A DNA stretch of 64,000 nucleotides from Roseiarcus sp963776665 (GCA_963776665.1 CAVZNQ010000017.1:1-64000), one strand, 5' to 3'. Positions 15,480 to 25,047 are shown, counted from the stretch's first letter. Made by a program: numbers and translations. The notes: generated by a model from the sequence alone, not told the origin.

Positions 15480-16376
15480 ATGATCGACTGGGATGACGTT
15501 CGCTACTTTCTTGCCGTCGCGCGCGGAGGCTCGGTGCGGGCCGCCGCCGAGCGTCTCGGAGTGAATCACTCGACCGTGCTGCGACGCATCGCCCAGCTTG
15601 AGGAACGCCTCGGTGTGCAAATGTTCGAAAAGCTGCCTTCGGGCTACCGCCTGACGGCTGCGGGGGAGGAGGTCCTCGAGTTCGCGGACCAGATGGAGGC
15701 GTCGTCGCACCAGCTGGAGACGCGCGTATTCGGGCGCGACGAGAGTGTGCGCGGGCTACTGCGGGTGACGCTGGCGCCGCCCTTAGCGACACACCTGCTC
15801 ATGCCGGACTTCGCCGATTTCGCGCGTCTGCATCCGGACATCGAAATGGAAATCTTGTCGTCCGGCGAGCTGGCGAATTTGACCAACCGAGAGGCCGACG
15901 TTGCGATCCGCGTCGTCTACGATCGCAAAACGCTGCCGCTGAATCTTCACGGCCTGAAGGGACCGGAGCTGTTCGGCGGCGTCTACATGTCCAGCGATCG
16001 ACTAGCCGCGTGGCGTGCGGGCGCGCCTGATCCGATCCGGTGGATCGTCATAAGCATTCATGGAATTCCGGATTGGGCCAGCGAGGGCGAGGTTGGCGCC
16101 ACGGGGGTTCCATTTAGGACCACGGACGCCGAGGCGCAGATCGCCGCGGTACGGCAAGGGCTCGGGATGACGACCCTGCCGTGCTTCATTGGCGATGCCG
16201 ACCCCCTACTCGTCAGGGTGCCGGGCGCCGACCTGCACATGTACGGAACGGTTTGGCTTCTCACACAGGGGGAGACACGCAAAACGAAGCGCGTGCGGCT
16301 CTTCACCGAGTTCGTATCCCGCAGACTCGCCGCGTACGCTCCGCTTCTCGCGGGGCTGTCTGTATCGCGCGACTGA
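15480..16376 (+). CDS. LysR-family transcriptional regulator
   Basis: ATG at 15,480 opens MIDWDDVRYFLAVARGGSVR; the earlier in-frame ATG at 15,345 would add 45 residues with no family match. The HTH is AAAERLGVNHSTVLRRIAQL (residues 22-41). The effector domain follows from about 90 (LRVTLAPPLATHLLMPDFAD, READVAIRVVYDRKTLPLNL). The IDWDD..YF start and HSTVLRRI recognition helix are typical of the alphaproteobacterial LysR group that controls neighbouring SDR genes. Divergent from the SDR/reductase cluster, which it probably regulates in response to an unknown small molecule. Length 298, normal. Confidence 0.9.
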   Translation: MIDWDDVRYFLAVARGGSVRAAAERLGVNHSTVLRRIAQLEERLGVQMFEKLPSGYRLTAAGEEVLEFADQMEASSHQLETRVFGRDESVRGLLRVTLAPPLATHLLMPDFADFARLHPDIEMEILSSGELANLTNREADVAIRVVYDRKTLPLNLHGLKGPELFGGVYMSSDRLAAWRAGAPDPIRWIVISIHGIPDWASEGEVGATGVPFRTTDAEAQIAAVRQGLGMTTLPCFIGDADPLLVRVPGADLHMYGTVWLLTQGETRKTKRVRLFTEFVSRRLAAYAPLLAGLSVSRD

Positions 16377-16960
16377 TGCGCAGCAGGTCGCCGATGGCGC
16401 TTGCAGTGAACAAGTGCCTGCAAGCGGACATCCCCAACGTACGACTTGGGTCGATAGCTCGCCTTGGCTCTGCGAGCCGAACCGGCCGGACAGCCGGCGT
16501 GCAAAAATCTTGATTTCTGCACTACTGACCGCTTCGGCGGCGACTTGACCCATTCGCGAAGCCGTTAAGGAATGCCCGCTTCTTGCGCACTCGAGACATT
16601 CGAAACGACGTTGCGTATCGAAGTGATGCGGCCACCTCGACGAGGCTTGACGGTAGCGCCCATTGTTCCCTATATGTTCTCATGCAGGTCGAATCCCTTG
16701 GCGAGGCCACTACAGCGGGCTGGCGCGTTCGTGCGCGATGCCTTGGAGGCGTCGTCGACAACACCCGCTCATGAGCCAAGTGCCACTATCCGGCCGAACT
16801 AAGCCTTGAGACGCTTGTCTGGACGCGAGGGCGCAGCATGCAGCTCGCCGGATTTGCGCGATCGGATGATGTGTCCGAGATGCGGTAACCGCCGCGTCAA
16901 TCATTTTCGAGCCGCCGCCAGTCGCCGTGCGCGCTCCGGTAGCGTAGGACTTCATCGGCT
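16377..16960. other. 584-base gap, no gene recognised
   Basis: Short frames on both strands lack ribosome sites and family motifs. No tRNA or clear terminator is seen. Confidence 0.4.
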
Positions 16961-17618
16961 ATGTGCAACCTCTACAGCCTAACCAAAGGCCAAGCCGCAA
17001 TACGCGATTGGTTTCGCACGCTGCACGATCGCACGGGCAACCTGCCGCTGTTCCCGGCCATCTTCCCAGACCAAGTTGCGCCGATCGTTCGCGTCGGAGC
17101 GACGGCGAGCGCGAGCTTGTCATGGCGCGCTGGGGGATGCCCGGTCCTCCGCAGTTCGGCGGCGCGCCGATCACAAACATTCGCAGCGTGGGAAGCCCTC
17201 ATTGGCGGCGATGGCTCGGGCCAGCGAGCCGGTGCATCGTCCCGGCGACATCGTTTTGCGAGTACGCCGACACCAAGCCACGGAAGACGCCAAAATGGTT
17301 CGCGCTTGATTCGGAGCGGCCGCTGTTCGCCTTTGCCGGCTTGTGGACGCCTTGGCGCGGAGTCCGCGGCCCCAAGAGCGCGCCGATCGAGGGCGAGCAT
17401 GAGCTTTTCGGCTTCTTGACGACGGAGGCGAACGCCTCGTCGCGCCGATTCATCCGAAGGCTATGCCGGTCATTTTGACGACGCCGGCAGAAGTCGACCT
17501 GTGGCTTGCGGCCGATGCGCCCAAGGCCCTCGAGCTACAGCGGCCCCTTCCCAATGACACACTAAGAATTGTCGCGAGCGGCGAGAAAGAGGACGGGCCG
17601 CGAGTGGATGCGCTCTAG
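16961..17618 (+). pseudogene. SRAP / YedK-like abasic-site protein (two frameshifts)
   Basis: Begins Met-Cys-Asn (MCNLYSLTKGQAAIRDWFRT). In the SRAP (SOS response-associated peptidase, YedK/HMCES) family Cys2 is exposed after Met removal and forms a covalent adduct with abasic sites in single-stranded DNA. The frame breaks near 17,100 (one base missing) and continues GERELVMARWGMPGPPQFGG, ITNIRSVGSPHWRRWLG, RCIVPATSFCEYADT, FAFAGLWTPWRGVRG. A missing C near 17,436 breaks it again; the last frame gives APIHPKAMPVILTTPAEVDL and AADAPKALELQRPLPNDTL to a stop at 17,616. The WGMPGP, active-site Glu (FCEY) and HPKAMPVIL blocks are all present, so apart from the two indels the gene looks functional. 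Confidence 0.8.
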
Positions 17619-17709
17619 GAGCATGCTCCACCCAGGCTGGCGTGATCTTCATCGCCGAGAATGGCGAGAGGCCTGGCGGGACCGATAACCCGTTTGAGCA
17701 GTCGCCGTT

Positions 17710-18432
17710 TTATGTTCTCGGTTGCCCTAACCGAGCTAGTTCAGCCAACACCTTCCGCGCGACCTCCTCAACCGTGAGGAAATCCTGGAGCAACTGGAAA
17801 TGAAACACGACGGGCTGCTTCTTGTCATTGAGCGTGTGCTTCATCACGGGATGGAAGGAAACGAGTTCGAGCTGCTCCTCCTTCAGACGGTCGTACTCGT
17901 CCCCGTACGCGGCATCATTTTCGACAGGCACGATGTAAGGGGGGATATAGAGCGCTATTCGATGCGCTAGGGCATCCCTGAAGTCGACGATGTGGATGAA
18001 CCAATCGTCGAGCTCCGACAGATAGGCCTGAGTTTCGGGCGTGAAAGATGCCCGGACCGATTTGCATTTGGGACCTAAGCCCGTCTCCATCTTGCCGACG
18101 TTGAGCGGTTTCTCCGTCACCCAAATCCAAGCCAGATTATCGAGCGCCCCGAAAGCGTTCATGACGAATGCCTGGATGTAGATCGTCGCATCCATCAAGG
18201 CTTCCTGGTCCGGTAGCGCGTCAAGTTCCGGGGGGATGAACCTGAAGACCCTTTCAACGCAATGCTGCATCGTGCTGAACCGGCGGAGAAAGCCGTGTGT
18301 GGCGTACTCCTTCCCGTTCTTCGTTTTGTAAGGCAAGAGGGCGTAGGCTTGGGCGAGCGCGTCGAACCGCTTTTGGAGGCTGGCGTAGGTATTAGCGAGC
18401 GCAGTGAAGTCGTCGGGGGCGAACGTTGGCAT
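17710..18432 (-). CDS. Conserved hypothetical protein
   Basis: ATG at 18,432 (MPTFAPDDFTALANTYASLQ) gives 240 residues; an upstream in-frame ATG would add 63 poorly conserved-looking residues. The protein is soluble and mostly helical, with TMQHCVERVFRFIPPELDAL, MNAFGALDNLAWIWVTEKPL, LDDWFIHIVDFRDALAHRIA and YIPPYIVP. The DFRDALAHRI segment with preceding GALDNLAW resembles the conserved helices of HEPN/Cthe_2314-like all-helical proteins, only as a loose impression. It stands alone between short intergenic regions. Function not assigned. Confidence 0.6.
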   Translation of the reverse strand: MPTFAPDDFTALANTYASLQKRFDALAQAYALLPYKTKNGKEYATHGFLRRFSTMQHCVERVFRFIPPELDALPDQEALMDATIYIQAFVMNAFGALDNLAWIWVTEKPLNVGKMETGLGPKCKSVRASFTPETQAYLSELDDWFIHIVDFRDALAHRIALYIPPYIVPVENDAAYGDEYDRLKEEQLELVSFHPVMKHTLNDKKQPVVFHFQLLQDFLTVEEVARKVLAELARLGQPRT

Positions 18433-18713
18433 TTGGGATCCTGAGCAGCCCCCGTGAACGCGTAAACGGTCTGCAGGAGTATCATTTCGACCGCTGTTAC
18501 GGTAGAGATTAGCGTATTCAGACCGTACGACGAGAGCTGGAACTTTTGCAGCCCAGAGACCTCGTGGACGGCTCGGGCGGGTCGCGCCGGTTCGGGATGG
18601 TGAGCCGGCGCGGCTGATCACTCAATCTCGCCTAGCGCCTTACTAGGCCGATGAAGGCGAGCGCCGAGAAGCTGATCGCGACTGCCCAAGTTCATCTCGG
18701 AACGCTCCCGCTG

Positions 18714-19163
18714 TTAGCCGCTGTAGCGCTTCAGGACCGCGGCCGCGTCGAACGCGCTTTTCGCTCCGGGCTCGTCTGCGTGGAACATGACAACCGTAAC
18801 CGCCACGTCGGCCGTGCGTTTGTAGATCGGCGTTGAAATGCCGCTAGCGGAGCCGGTCGCAAAGGTCGCGCCGCCGTAGCCAGTCGCAAGAGCGTTGCCG
18901 CTCTCTGTGGAGTACACTGCGGCCAACTGAGAGCCCTGCGACATCTGCGCGTTTTCGAGCCGGAAATGCGTATACCCATTTTGAAGCGTAAGCTCAGCCG
19001 CTCGCTTCATGGTCTTCGTTGTCGCCTGGCCGGTGAAGAGCGCGCCCGACGCATGCGTATCGAGCTGCACAACGTTAGGCGCGAGCGGCAATTCCTGAGT
19101 GCTTACGCAAGCCGTTGTGGCCGCGCCCAACAGCGCGACGGCGGTCATCTTCAAATTGCGCAT
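18714..19163 (-). CDS. CC0125/CC1285-type lipoprotein
   Basis: 149 residues. Signal MRNLKMTAVALLGAATTAC with a lipobox ending ..TTA-Cys19, so the mature protein is lipid-anchored. The body has LPLAPNVVQLDTHASGALFT, TMKRAAELTLQNGYTHFRLE and TADVAVTVVMFHADEPGAKS, the signature of the alphaproteobacterial CC0125/CC1285 lipoprotein family: exported, function unknown. Length is normal. No ribosome site stands out. Monocistronic by context. Confidence 0.75.
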   Translation of the reverse strand: MRNLKMTAVALLGAATTACVSTQELPLAPNVVQLDTHASGALFTGQATTKTMKRAAELTLQNGYTHFRLENAQMSQGSQLAAVYSTESGNALATGYGGATFATGSASGISTPIYKRTADVAVTVVMFHADEPGAKSAFDAAAVLKRYSG

Positions 19164-19230
19164 GGGCGGGCGAGCCCCAAAAAACCTATTTCAGGAATTC
19201 TATCACACATGGAAGCGCGTCTATTCGAAC

Positions 19231-19476
19231 TCAAAATGGTCTCGCCAGGCGGGGCGGTCGAGTGGTTGCCCGCCTTGGCCGAGGGCGTTCGCTGCCAATG
19301 CCAAGCTCATCGAATCGACGCTCGTCATGGGCGTCGCGGTCCTGCGCTTCGTTGATGAGCCGGGTCAGTTCTTCGATCGGATCAATATCATCGCCGCCAG
19401 GCCACGCTTTCACGTGAGGCCGCGTTCGGCCGCTGTGCAGCCCGAAGAAACGAGCAATTTTGTCGCGCCAAGGCAT
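19231..19476 (-). CDS. Small hypothetical protein, 81 residues
   Basis: ATG at 19,476 opens MPWRDKIARFFGLHSGRTRP, followed by an acidic helical block, DDIDPIEELTRLINEAQDRD. The last 20 residues are Arg/Pro-rich. Composition and the DPIEELTRLI.EA pattern resemble short alphaproteobacterial proteins and make it more likely real than chance, but there is no good ribosome site. Function unknown. Confidence 0.4.
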   Translation of the reverse strand: MPWRDKIARFFGLHSGRTRPHVKAWPGGDDIDPIEELTRLINEAQDRDAHDERRFDELGIGSERPRPRRATTRPPRLARPF

Positions 19477-19748
19477 TTTTTACCGCGCTGCGACCACAAC
19501 CGGCCGCAGAACAACCAGCGAGGGTCACTGAGCATGGAATGCCAGTAAATCGTTGGAGTCAACGGCCGCAACCCTACGGTAGTGCGCTTGGGCAGCGACA
19601 ACTTGAGGGGTCGTGCCTTAAAGCGCGAAGCGCGCTTGACACGCTCGGCGACCGGGGCGGACAGGGCAGGGGACCGGCCCGCGCGTTCCGTCAGTTCGTC
19701 AATCAAGGTGGCTATCCCCGTAGTGAATAGCTATGCGGGGACGCTGGC

Positions 19749-19883
19749 GTGGACGCCTTACGGGCTGAACTGGAGAACGTCGAGGCGGGGTATCAAATTA
19801 CGTGTGATTTAGTTGAACGTTTGCGACGAGAGTCGATCGGCAACCCTCAATGGATGCCAATAACCCGTACATACTCATCATGA
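19749..19883 (+). CDS. Possible 44-residue ORF
   Basis: A GTG at 19,749 with GGGGA upstream reads VDALRAELENVEAGYQITCD then LVERLRRESIGNPQWMP and stops at 19,881. Codons and helix-forming composition look protein-like, but nothing identifies it and the start is unsure. It may be the tail of a lost gene. The rest of 19,477-20,215 shows no gene. Confidence 0.25.
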   Translation: MDALRAELENVEAGYQITCDLVERLRRESIGNPQWMPITRTYSS

Positions 19884-20215
19884 GGGATATCCGTCGATAG
19901 GTGCCTGTCAAGGTGCTCGGGGAGTTACGCCGTTGCCTGGGGCGGTTGGCGCCTACGACCTCGCCGCTCAGTATGCCGCCGCCGGGCAAGACCCGAATCG
20001 GATCGCCGCTCGTTCTTTCCCGAGTGCAAATATTTCGCCGCTGGGGGCCGCCCCGGTTGAACTCCGAGTTACCCCGAAATATCACCCCTCCCCAACATGC
20101 AGAGCCATGATGACCCTGCGAACGAATTGTGACCGTTCGCCTTGCGACGCAGTCCCAGAGTTCGGCCCGTCTAGAGAACCGGCTGAAAATCAAGTGCGTG
20201 GTCGAGTTCGAGCTC

Positions 20216-21052
20216 TTAACGCTTGCCGAAGTTATAGTTCAAATAGAGGGCCCGCCGGTCCGGAGGCGCAGGATAGGGCGCGGCCTCAGCGATCGCCGTC
20301 ATGACCGCCGTGTCGAGGTTCGGCGACCCGCTCGAACTGATCAGCTTGCGGCCGACCAGATGGCCGCCCTTGTCGAGGTAGAAATCGACCACGCCCCGCT
20401 TGTTGGCGCTGTCGACGTGGAGCTCCGGGGTTTCGCGCAATTGCGACTTGATCATTCCGAAGACGGTCGTCAGGTAGCGCGACTTGGCGTTCCCGCCCGT
20501 GACCGGCAAGTGCTCGACCTCGCGTGCGAATTTGTATTGCGGAAGGTCCTCGACTGTCGGTAGCGCCGCGCCGACCGGCACCCGGGCTGGAACCGCAGGC
20601 GCGGCCCCGGCCGCGCCCTCGGCGGTATCGTTCTCCGGGTGCCGAGGCACCTCCGCCGGGTGCGTGTTCTCCGGCTCTTGCTCCTCGGCTAGGTTGGGGG
20701 TCGTCGCGGGAGCGGCCGCTGCTTTTGCGGCCGTGGAAGGGGTCGCTGGCTGTGACCTGCACAGGTAATCTTGCTGCGGTACCGTCGCTGTATCTGCGCC
20801 CGCGGAGGCGGTCGCTGGCTGTGGCTGGCACAAGTAATCTGGCGATGTCGCACCTGTTCCGCCCGAGCGAGCGCTCGCCGGCTGTGGCTTGCATAGGTAA
20901 TTTGTCGGTGGTGCCGTTTCTGCGCCCGCGGGAGCGCTCGCCCGCTGAGGTTTGCATAGGTAATCCGGCGGTGGCGCCATTTCTGCGCCCACGGGAGCGC
21001 TCGCCAACACCACCGAAAGTAAAGCGACCATTAACGGAAAACGACCGGTCAT
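20216..21052 (-). CDS. TonB-like C-terminal domain protein with YLC repeats
   Basis: ATG at 21,052 follows GAGGGGG. A 23-residue signal peptide (MTGRFPLMVALLSVVLASAP) precedes four tandem units of about 21-23 residues, each with PDYLCKPQ-type cores (PPPDYLCKPQ, PPTNYLCKPQ, TSPDYLCQPQ, PQQDYLCRSQ). A Pro/Ala/Glu-rich linker follows, then a TonB C-terminal domain: KSRYLTTVFGMIKSQLRETP, GVVDFYLDKGGHLVGRKLIS, SSGSPNLDTAVMTAIAEAAP. In TonB this domain touches TonB boxes of outer-membrane receptors. Each repeat has one Cys, so disulfide cross-linking in the periplasm is possible. No ExbB/ExbD or receptor gene is adjacent, and the N-terminus may be cleaved rather than membrane-held. Confidence 0.75.
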   Translation of the reverse strand: MTGRFPLMVALLSVVLASAPVGAEMAPPPDYLCKPQRASAPAGAETAPPTNYLCKPQPASARSGGTGATSPDYLCQPQPATASAGADTATVPQQDYLCRSQPATPSTAAKAAAAPATTPNLAEEQEPENTHPAEVPRHPENDTAEGAAGAAPAVPARVPVGAALPTVEDLPQYKFAREVEHLPVTGGNAKSRYLTTVFGMIKSQLRETPELHVDSANKRGVVDFYLDKGGHLVGRKLISSSGSPNLDTAVMTAIAEAAPYPAPPDRRALYLNYNFGKR

Positions 21053-21746
21053 GCGCCCCCTCGGTGGAATAGGGCATTTCGCCGGGAAAAAGTACAACTG
21101 ATTGCGCTTCGCTTACAAGTGAATTTCGAAAATGCGCGCGATTTTCGAGCGGGGTCTAGAAAATTATGGGCGGGGGGAGGCCGCCGCTCGTTCCCCGAGT
21201 TACAGACGGGAGCGCTCCGCTGGACGCGGCCTCGTAGCGACCTTGGGAAGCACACGCCGACGATCGGCGCGATGGCGCTCGGATGATAAGGCCCGCACCC
21301 CACCGCGCGCTCGATATCGCAGGTTCGGAACTGAACGTTAATCGGTCGCTGGGGTGCTGACCACGGACGGCAAGATAAAAGCGTGGCCGTCCCACCTGGT
21401 GCAAACGGTTCGTTGGCTTGAAGATTTTTGGGATCCGGCGCAAACCGCCGGCTGGCGGTTGAGCCGCTTTCCGCAAGACTTTCAAGGGCCCAACCGCCAT
21501 CCCGGGGCTTTCCCAGGGCGAATTCACGCGGGCCGCGAAGAACGCGGGATCTTGCGACCGAGACCCCCAGCCCCGCTCTTCGGAGGCCACATTTGCCGCC
21601 GGCCTTTATCTCGGCGACAAGAGAGAGAACCAGCCGAGGTCGCGCCGCGACAATGCCAATCCCGGCCGCGTGGCGACATGGTGGCGACAAAGAAGTAGAT
21701 GGCCCACAAAACGCCTCGATAAGATACAATAAGCTACTGAAATAAT
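21053..21746. other. 694-base gap before tRNA-Thr, no gene recognised
   Basis: Frames of up to about 145 codons exist on both strands but have no ribosome sites, biased composition from GC skew and no motifs. Bases 21,650-21,746 become AT-richer towards the tRNA 3' end, where integrated DNA would border. Confidence 0.4.
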
Positions 21747-21822
21747 TGGTGCCGCAAGAGGGATTCGAACCCCCGACCCCCTCATTACGAATGAGGTGCT
21801 CTACCAGCTGAGCTATTGCGGC
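21747..21822 (-). tRNA. tRNA-Thr (anticodon CGU)
   Basis: The minus strand folds as a standard tRNA: acceptor GCCGCAA / TTGCGGC, D arm TAGCTCAGCTGGTAGAGC, anticodon stem CCTCA / TGAGG with loop TTCGTAA (anticodon CGT, codon ACG), T arm GGGGGTTCGAATCCC, discriminator A and encoded CCA at 21,747-21,749. It separates the lower-GC segment on its 3' side from the GC-rich genes on its 5' side. Confidence 0.97.
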
Positions 21823-22004
21823 CCGGTCGAAGGAAGGCCGCGCCCGGGGCGCGCTTCGAGCAGCTTTGTTCTCCTATGCCGGTTTGCCCCATCTTGGCAA
21901 TATCGGCGCGGCGCCGGCGGGCTAGGAAGGCGACGCGATGTCGCCTAGAAGCTCGACGGCGCCGCTGAAACGGCGGCCGGACAACGCGCGAAGGAGCGGC
22001 TCGG

Positions 22005-22749
22005 ATGGCGGGACGATTGGCGGGGAAGACAGCGGTCATGACGGCGGCGGCGGCGGGCATAGGCCGCGCGACGGCCGAGGCGTTTGCGCGTGAGGGCGCG
22101 CGAGTTGTTGCGACCGACATCGACCTCGGCGGACTCGCCGGCCTCGCCGCCGAGACGCGCAAGCTCGACGTACGCTCGAGCGAAGCGGTCGAGGCGCTCG
22201 CGCGCGACATTGGGCCGATCGACGTGCTCTTCAATTGCGCGGGCTTCGTCCATCACGGAACGGCGCTCGACTGTTCGGACGCCGACTGGGACTTCTCGTT
22301 CGATCTCAACGTCAAGTCGATGCACCGCACTATCCGCGCCTTTCTGCCGGGCATGCTGGAGAAGGGCCGAGGCTCGATCGTCAACATCGCCTCCGGCGCC
22401 TCCTCGGTGCGCGGCATCCCCAACCGCTACGTCTACGGCGCCTCGAAGGCGGCGGTGATCGGCCTCACCAAGGCGGTGGCTGCCGACTTCATCCGCAAGG
22501 GCGTGCGCTGCAACGCCATCTGCCCGGGCACGATCGAGAGCTCCGTCGCTCGACGGCCGCATCGAAGCGCAGAGTCGCGCGCGCAGCGAGTCGGTCGGTA
22601 AGGTCCGCCAGGAGTTCGTCGACCGCCAGCCGATGGGGCGGCTCGGCAAGCCGGAGGAGGTGGCTGCGCTCGCGGTCTATCTCGCCTCCGACGAGAGCGC
22701 GTTCACGACCGGGCATATCCACATGGTCGATGGTGGTTTTGCGCTTTAG
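22005..22749 (+). pseudogene. SDR, 2-keto-3-deoxy-L-fuconate dehydrogenase-like (one frameshift)
   Basis: ATG at 22,005. MTAAAAGIGRATAEAFAREG is the cofactor loop, then DVLFNCAGFVHHGTALDCSD, GSIVNIASGASSVRGIPNRY and VYGASKAAVIGLTKAVAADF (catalytic Tyr/Lys). RCNAICPGTIES identifies the DHRS6/2-keto-3-deoxy-L-fuconate dehydrogenase branch. One inserted T near 22,543 breaks the frame; the next frame resumes SLDGRIEAQSRARSESVGKV, then MGRLGKPEEVAALAVYLASD and a DGG tail, stopping at 22,747. Whole length 248 residues, normal. An aldo/keto reductase of the sugar-dehydrogenase type lies 2.3 kb away, compatible with deoxysugar catabolism, but a full pathway is not present. Confidence 0.8.
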
Positions 22750-22862
22750 CGGAAGGAAATCCAAACCGTCGGAAGAAAAGCAAAATCCGGCGGGAAGAAA
22801 AACAAAATCCTCGGAACAAAATCAAAGAAAAAACGGAAGGAAATCCAAATCTCTATTTTCCG
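22750..22862 (+). repeat. Purine-rich imperfect tandem repeat after the SDR gene
   Basis: Five diverged units of about 20-22 bases, each starting CGGAAG/CGGGAAG/CGGAAC: CGGAAGGAAATCCAAACCGT, CGGAAGAAAAGCAAAATCCG, CGGGAAGAAAAACAAAATCC, CGGAACAAAATCAAAG and CGGAAGGAAATCCAAATCTC. First and last units are nearly identical. The plus strand is almost pyrimidine-free, striking in this GC-rich genome. No gene overlaps it. Confidence 0.65.
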
Positions 22863-23051
22863 GATAATCAATATTTTTCAAACGCTTAAGCCATGGCTTC
22901 CCGCCTGGACGACCTCCGCAGCGCTCGTCGGCTGCGGGACGGCCTTCCCTGATCTGGCGACACGGGACAGAATAGCGCGCCATTCTGATTATCGCAAGAA
23001 ATTGTCGCCTTTCTTTACGCGCTGGCCTTCAGGCGGCGAGCCCGGCCCCGA

Positions 23052-24070
23052 TCAGATCGTCTTACGCGCCAACTCCGCCCCTGCCGCCAGCGCGGCGAGC
23101 TTGGCGTAGGCGACCTCCGCCGCCATCGGGGCCATGCCGCAGTTGGTGCACGGATAGAGCCGCTCGGCGGGCACATGAGGAAGCGCAGCCTTGATGACGG
23201 CCGCGACGTCCTCCGGCGTCTCGACGACGTTCGAGGCGACGTCGATACAGCCCACCAGCACGTCCTTGCCCTTGAGGAGCCCGATCAGCTCGATCGGCAC
23301 GCGCGAGTTGCGGCATTCGAGCGAAACCTGCCCGATCCGGCTCTTGGCCAGCGCCGGGAAGGTCTCCTCATATTGGCGCCAGCGCTCGCCGAGCGTCGCC
23401 TTCCAGTCCGTATTGGCCTTGATCCCGTAGCCGTAGCAGATGTGAACGGCGGTCGTGCATTTGAGGCCCTCGCGCCGCGCGCTCGAGGGCGGCCACGCCC
23501 CACTCCCGCACGTCGCGCATGTAGACGTTGAAGGCGGGCTCGTCGAATTGCACCACGTCGACTCCGAGCGCCGCGAGCTCGTGCGCCTCCTCGTTCAGCG
23601 CCGCGGCGAAGGCGTGGGCGAGCGTTGGGCGGTCGCGGTAATGCTCGTCGGCGATCGTGTCGACGATGGTCATTGGGCCCGGCAGGGTGAATTTGAGCTT
23701 GCGCCTGGTGTGGGCGCGCGCCGCGTCTCGCTTCGAGCCGATGCACCGGGCCCTTGCGGCGGATCGGGCCGGTCACGGTCGGGACCTCGGCCTTGTAGCG
23801 GTCGGCGCGGATGCCGATCGTCTGCCGGCGGCCAAAGTCGATGCCGTCGAGATTGGCGAGGAAGCCGTGGACGAAGTGGATGCGCGCCTGCTCGCCGTCG
23901 CTCACGATGTCGATGCCGGCGTCTTCCTGTTTCTTCACTGCGAGGATCGTCGCGTCGATCTTGCCGGCGGCGAGCGCGGCGCCTTCGAGCTTCCAGGCGG
24001 GCCAGAGCTTTTCCGATTCAGCGAGCCACAAGGGCTTCGGCAGGCTGCCGGCGATGGTGGTTTCGAGCAT
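23052..24070 (-). pseudogene. Cobalamin-independent methionine synthase-like protein (two frameshifts)
   Basis: The locus spans three frames. From ATG 24,070: LETTIAGSLPKPLWLAESEK and DAGIDIVSDGEQARIHFVHG. After a shift near 23,740: KLKFTLPGPMTIVDTIADEH, LGVDVVQFDEPAFNVYM. After another near 23,475: LKCTTAVHICYGYG, IGQVSLECRNSRVPIELIGL and YPCTNCGMAPMAAEVAYAKL. His and Cys of VHICYG, Glu of SLEC and Cys of PCTNCGM are the zinc ligands of the MetE C-terminal barrel, all present. At about 340 residues it is the short, single-barrel MetE-like type found in many Proteobacteria, whose methyl donor may differ from full MetE. Apart from the indels it looks functional. Confidence 0.75.
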
Positions 24071-24193
24071 GCGTCACCCTAGCATGGGACTCGCGAAGCC
24101 GTCCTCGCGGCGCTTTCCGGATTCTGCTTGTCCGACCCGCGATAATCGAGCAGGCTATCCTCGGGGCTGGCGCTTATCCGGGAATGTCCGACG

Positions 24194-25013
24194 ATGCTCA
24201 GGGCGATCTTGTGCCTCTGCGTGGTGTTTTTGCTCTCGGCCGAACGCGCCGAGGCAGGCGTCGTTAACTGCCCGACCACGCTGACGCTAAGCCCGAACCT
24301 TGCGCCAAGCGCGGCCATAGGCTCGTCTTATGCGACCGGGACCGTAGGCAACGACCTGGTTTGCCAGTTCGCGCCGATCAGCTTTGATTCCTATCTCTCG
24401 TTCCATCCGTTCGGTTGCCCGCCCAGATCGGCCAACGCGGCGGTAAGCGGGGGTAGCGGGACGTGGAAATTCGGCTCGCCCGGCAGTTCGAAGGTCGTGA
24501 ATTTCGACGGACACACCACGCTGATCTGGCGGCGGTCCCTGCATGGGTTCTTCTATCCCGACCGGGCTTGCGCCTATGACGAGGCCACGCCGCCGGTCGT
24601 CGCGGTCTGGCAGGCCGATCCCAAGAATACGACCTGCACGGTGAACGCCTCGAACCGGACCCAATTCAATTGCGTCCTGCCCCCCTGTCTGGCGACGTTG
24701 AGCGGAAGCAGCTTCCCCGACGGCCGCGTTTAGCCCGCCGGGTCCCGGATACACTCATGATTCGGCGATCATCAACGTCGCAAACGGACAGCCCGTCGTA
24801 GCCCCGGCCTCGGTCAATCAGGTGAAGAGCAAGATGGGAGCGGGCGCCTTCAACTCGGCGACTTTCACCCTGGTCGGCGGCCCCGGCAGCGACAGCACGC
24901 TGGGCGCCGGCGTGATCACCTGCTCTTACGACGGGCCGCGTTTCCAAAGCGGCGGCAAGACGCTCGAGGCGACGATCACGGTCGCATGCACCGGATCGTG
25001 CGGCTCGCTCTGA
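24194..25013 (+). pseudogene. Secreted protein of unknown function (one frameshift)
   Basis: From ATG 24,194: signal peptide MLRAILCLCVVFLLSAERAEA, then a Cys-containing secreted domain (VVNCPTTLTLSPNLAPSAAI, HPFGCPPRSANAAVSGGSGT). It reaches SGSSFPDGR and stops at 24,731, but another frame continues smoothly: SPPGPGYTHDSAIINVANGQ, PVVAPASVNQ, SATFTLVGGPGSDSTLGAGV, ITCSYDGPRFQSGG, LEATITVACTGSCGSL, stop 25,011. One extra base near 24,725 explains the break. The whole protein would have about 272 residues, beta-rich with six or more Cys. No family recognised. Convergent with the aldo/keto reductase gene; GC-rich hairpin-forming sequence lies in the 34-base gap. Confidence 0.6.
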
Positions 25014-25047
25014 CCGGCTAAGGCGCGCGACGCGCGCCCGGGCGCGC

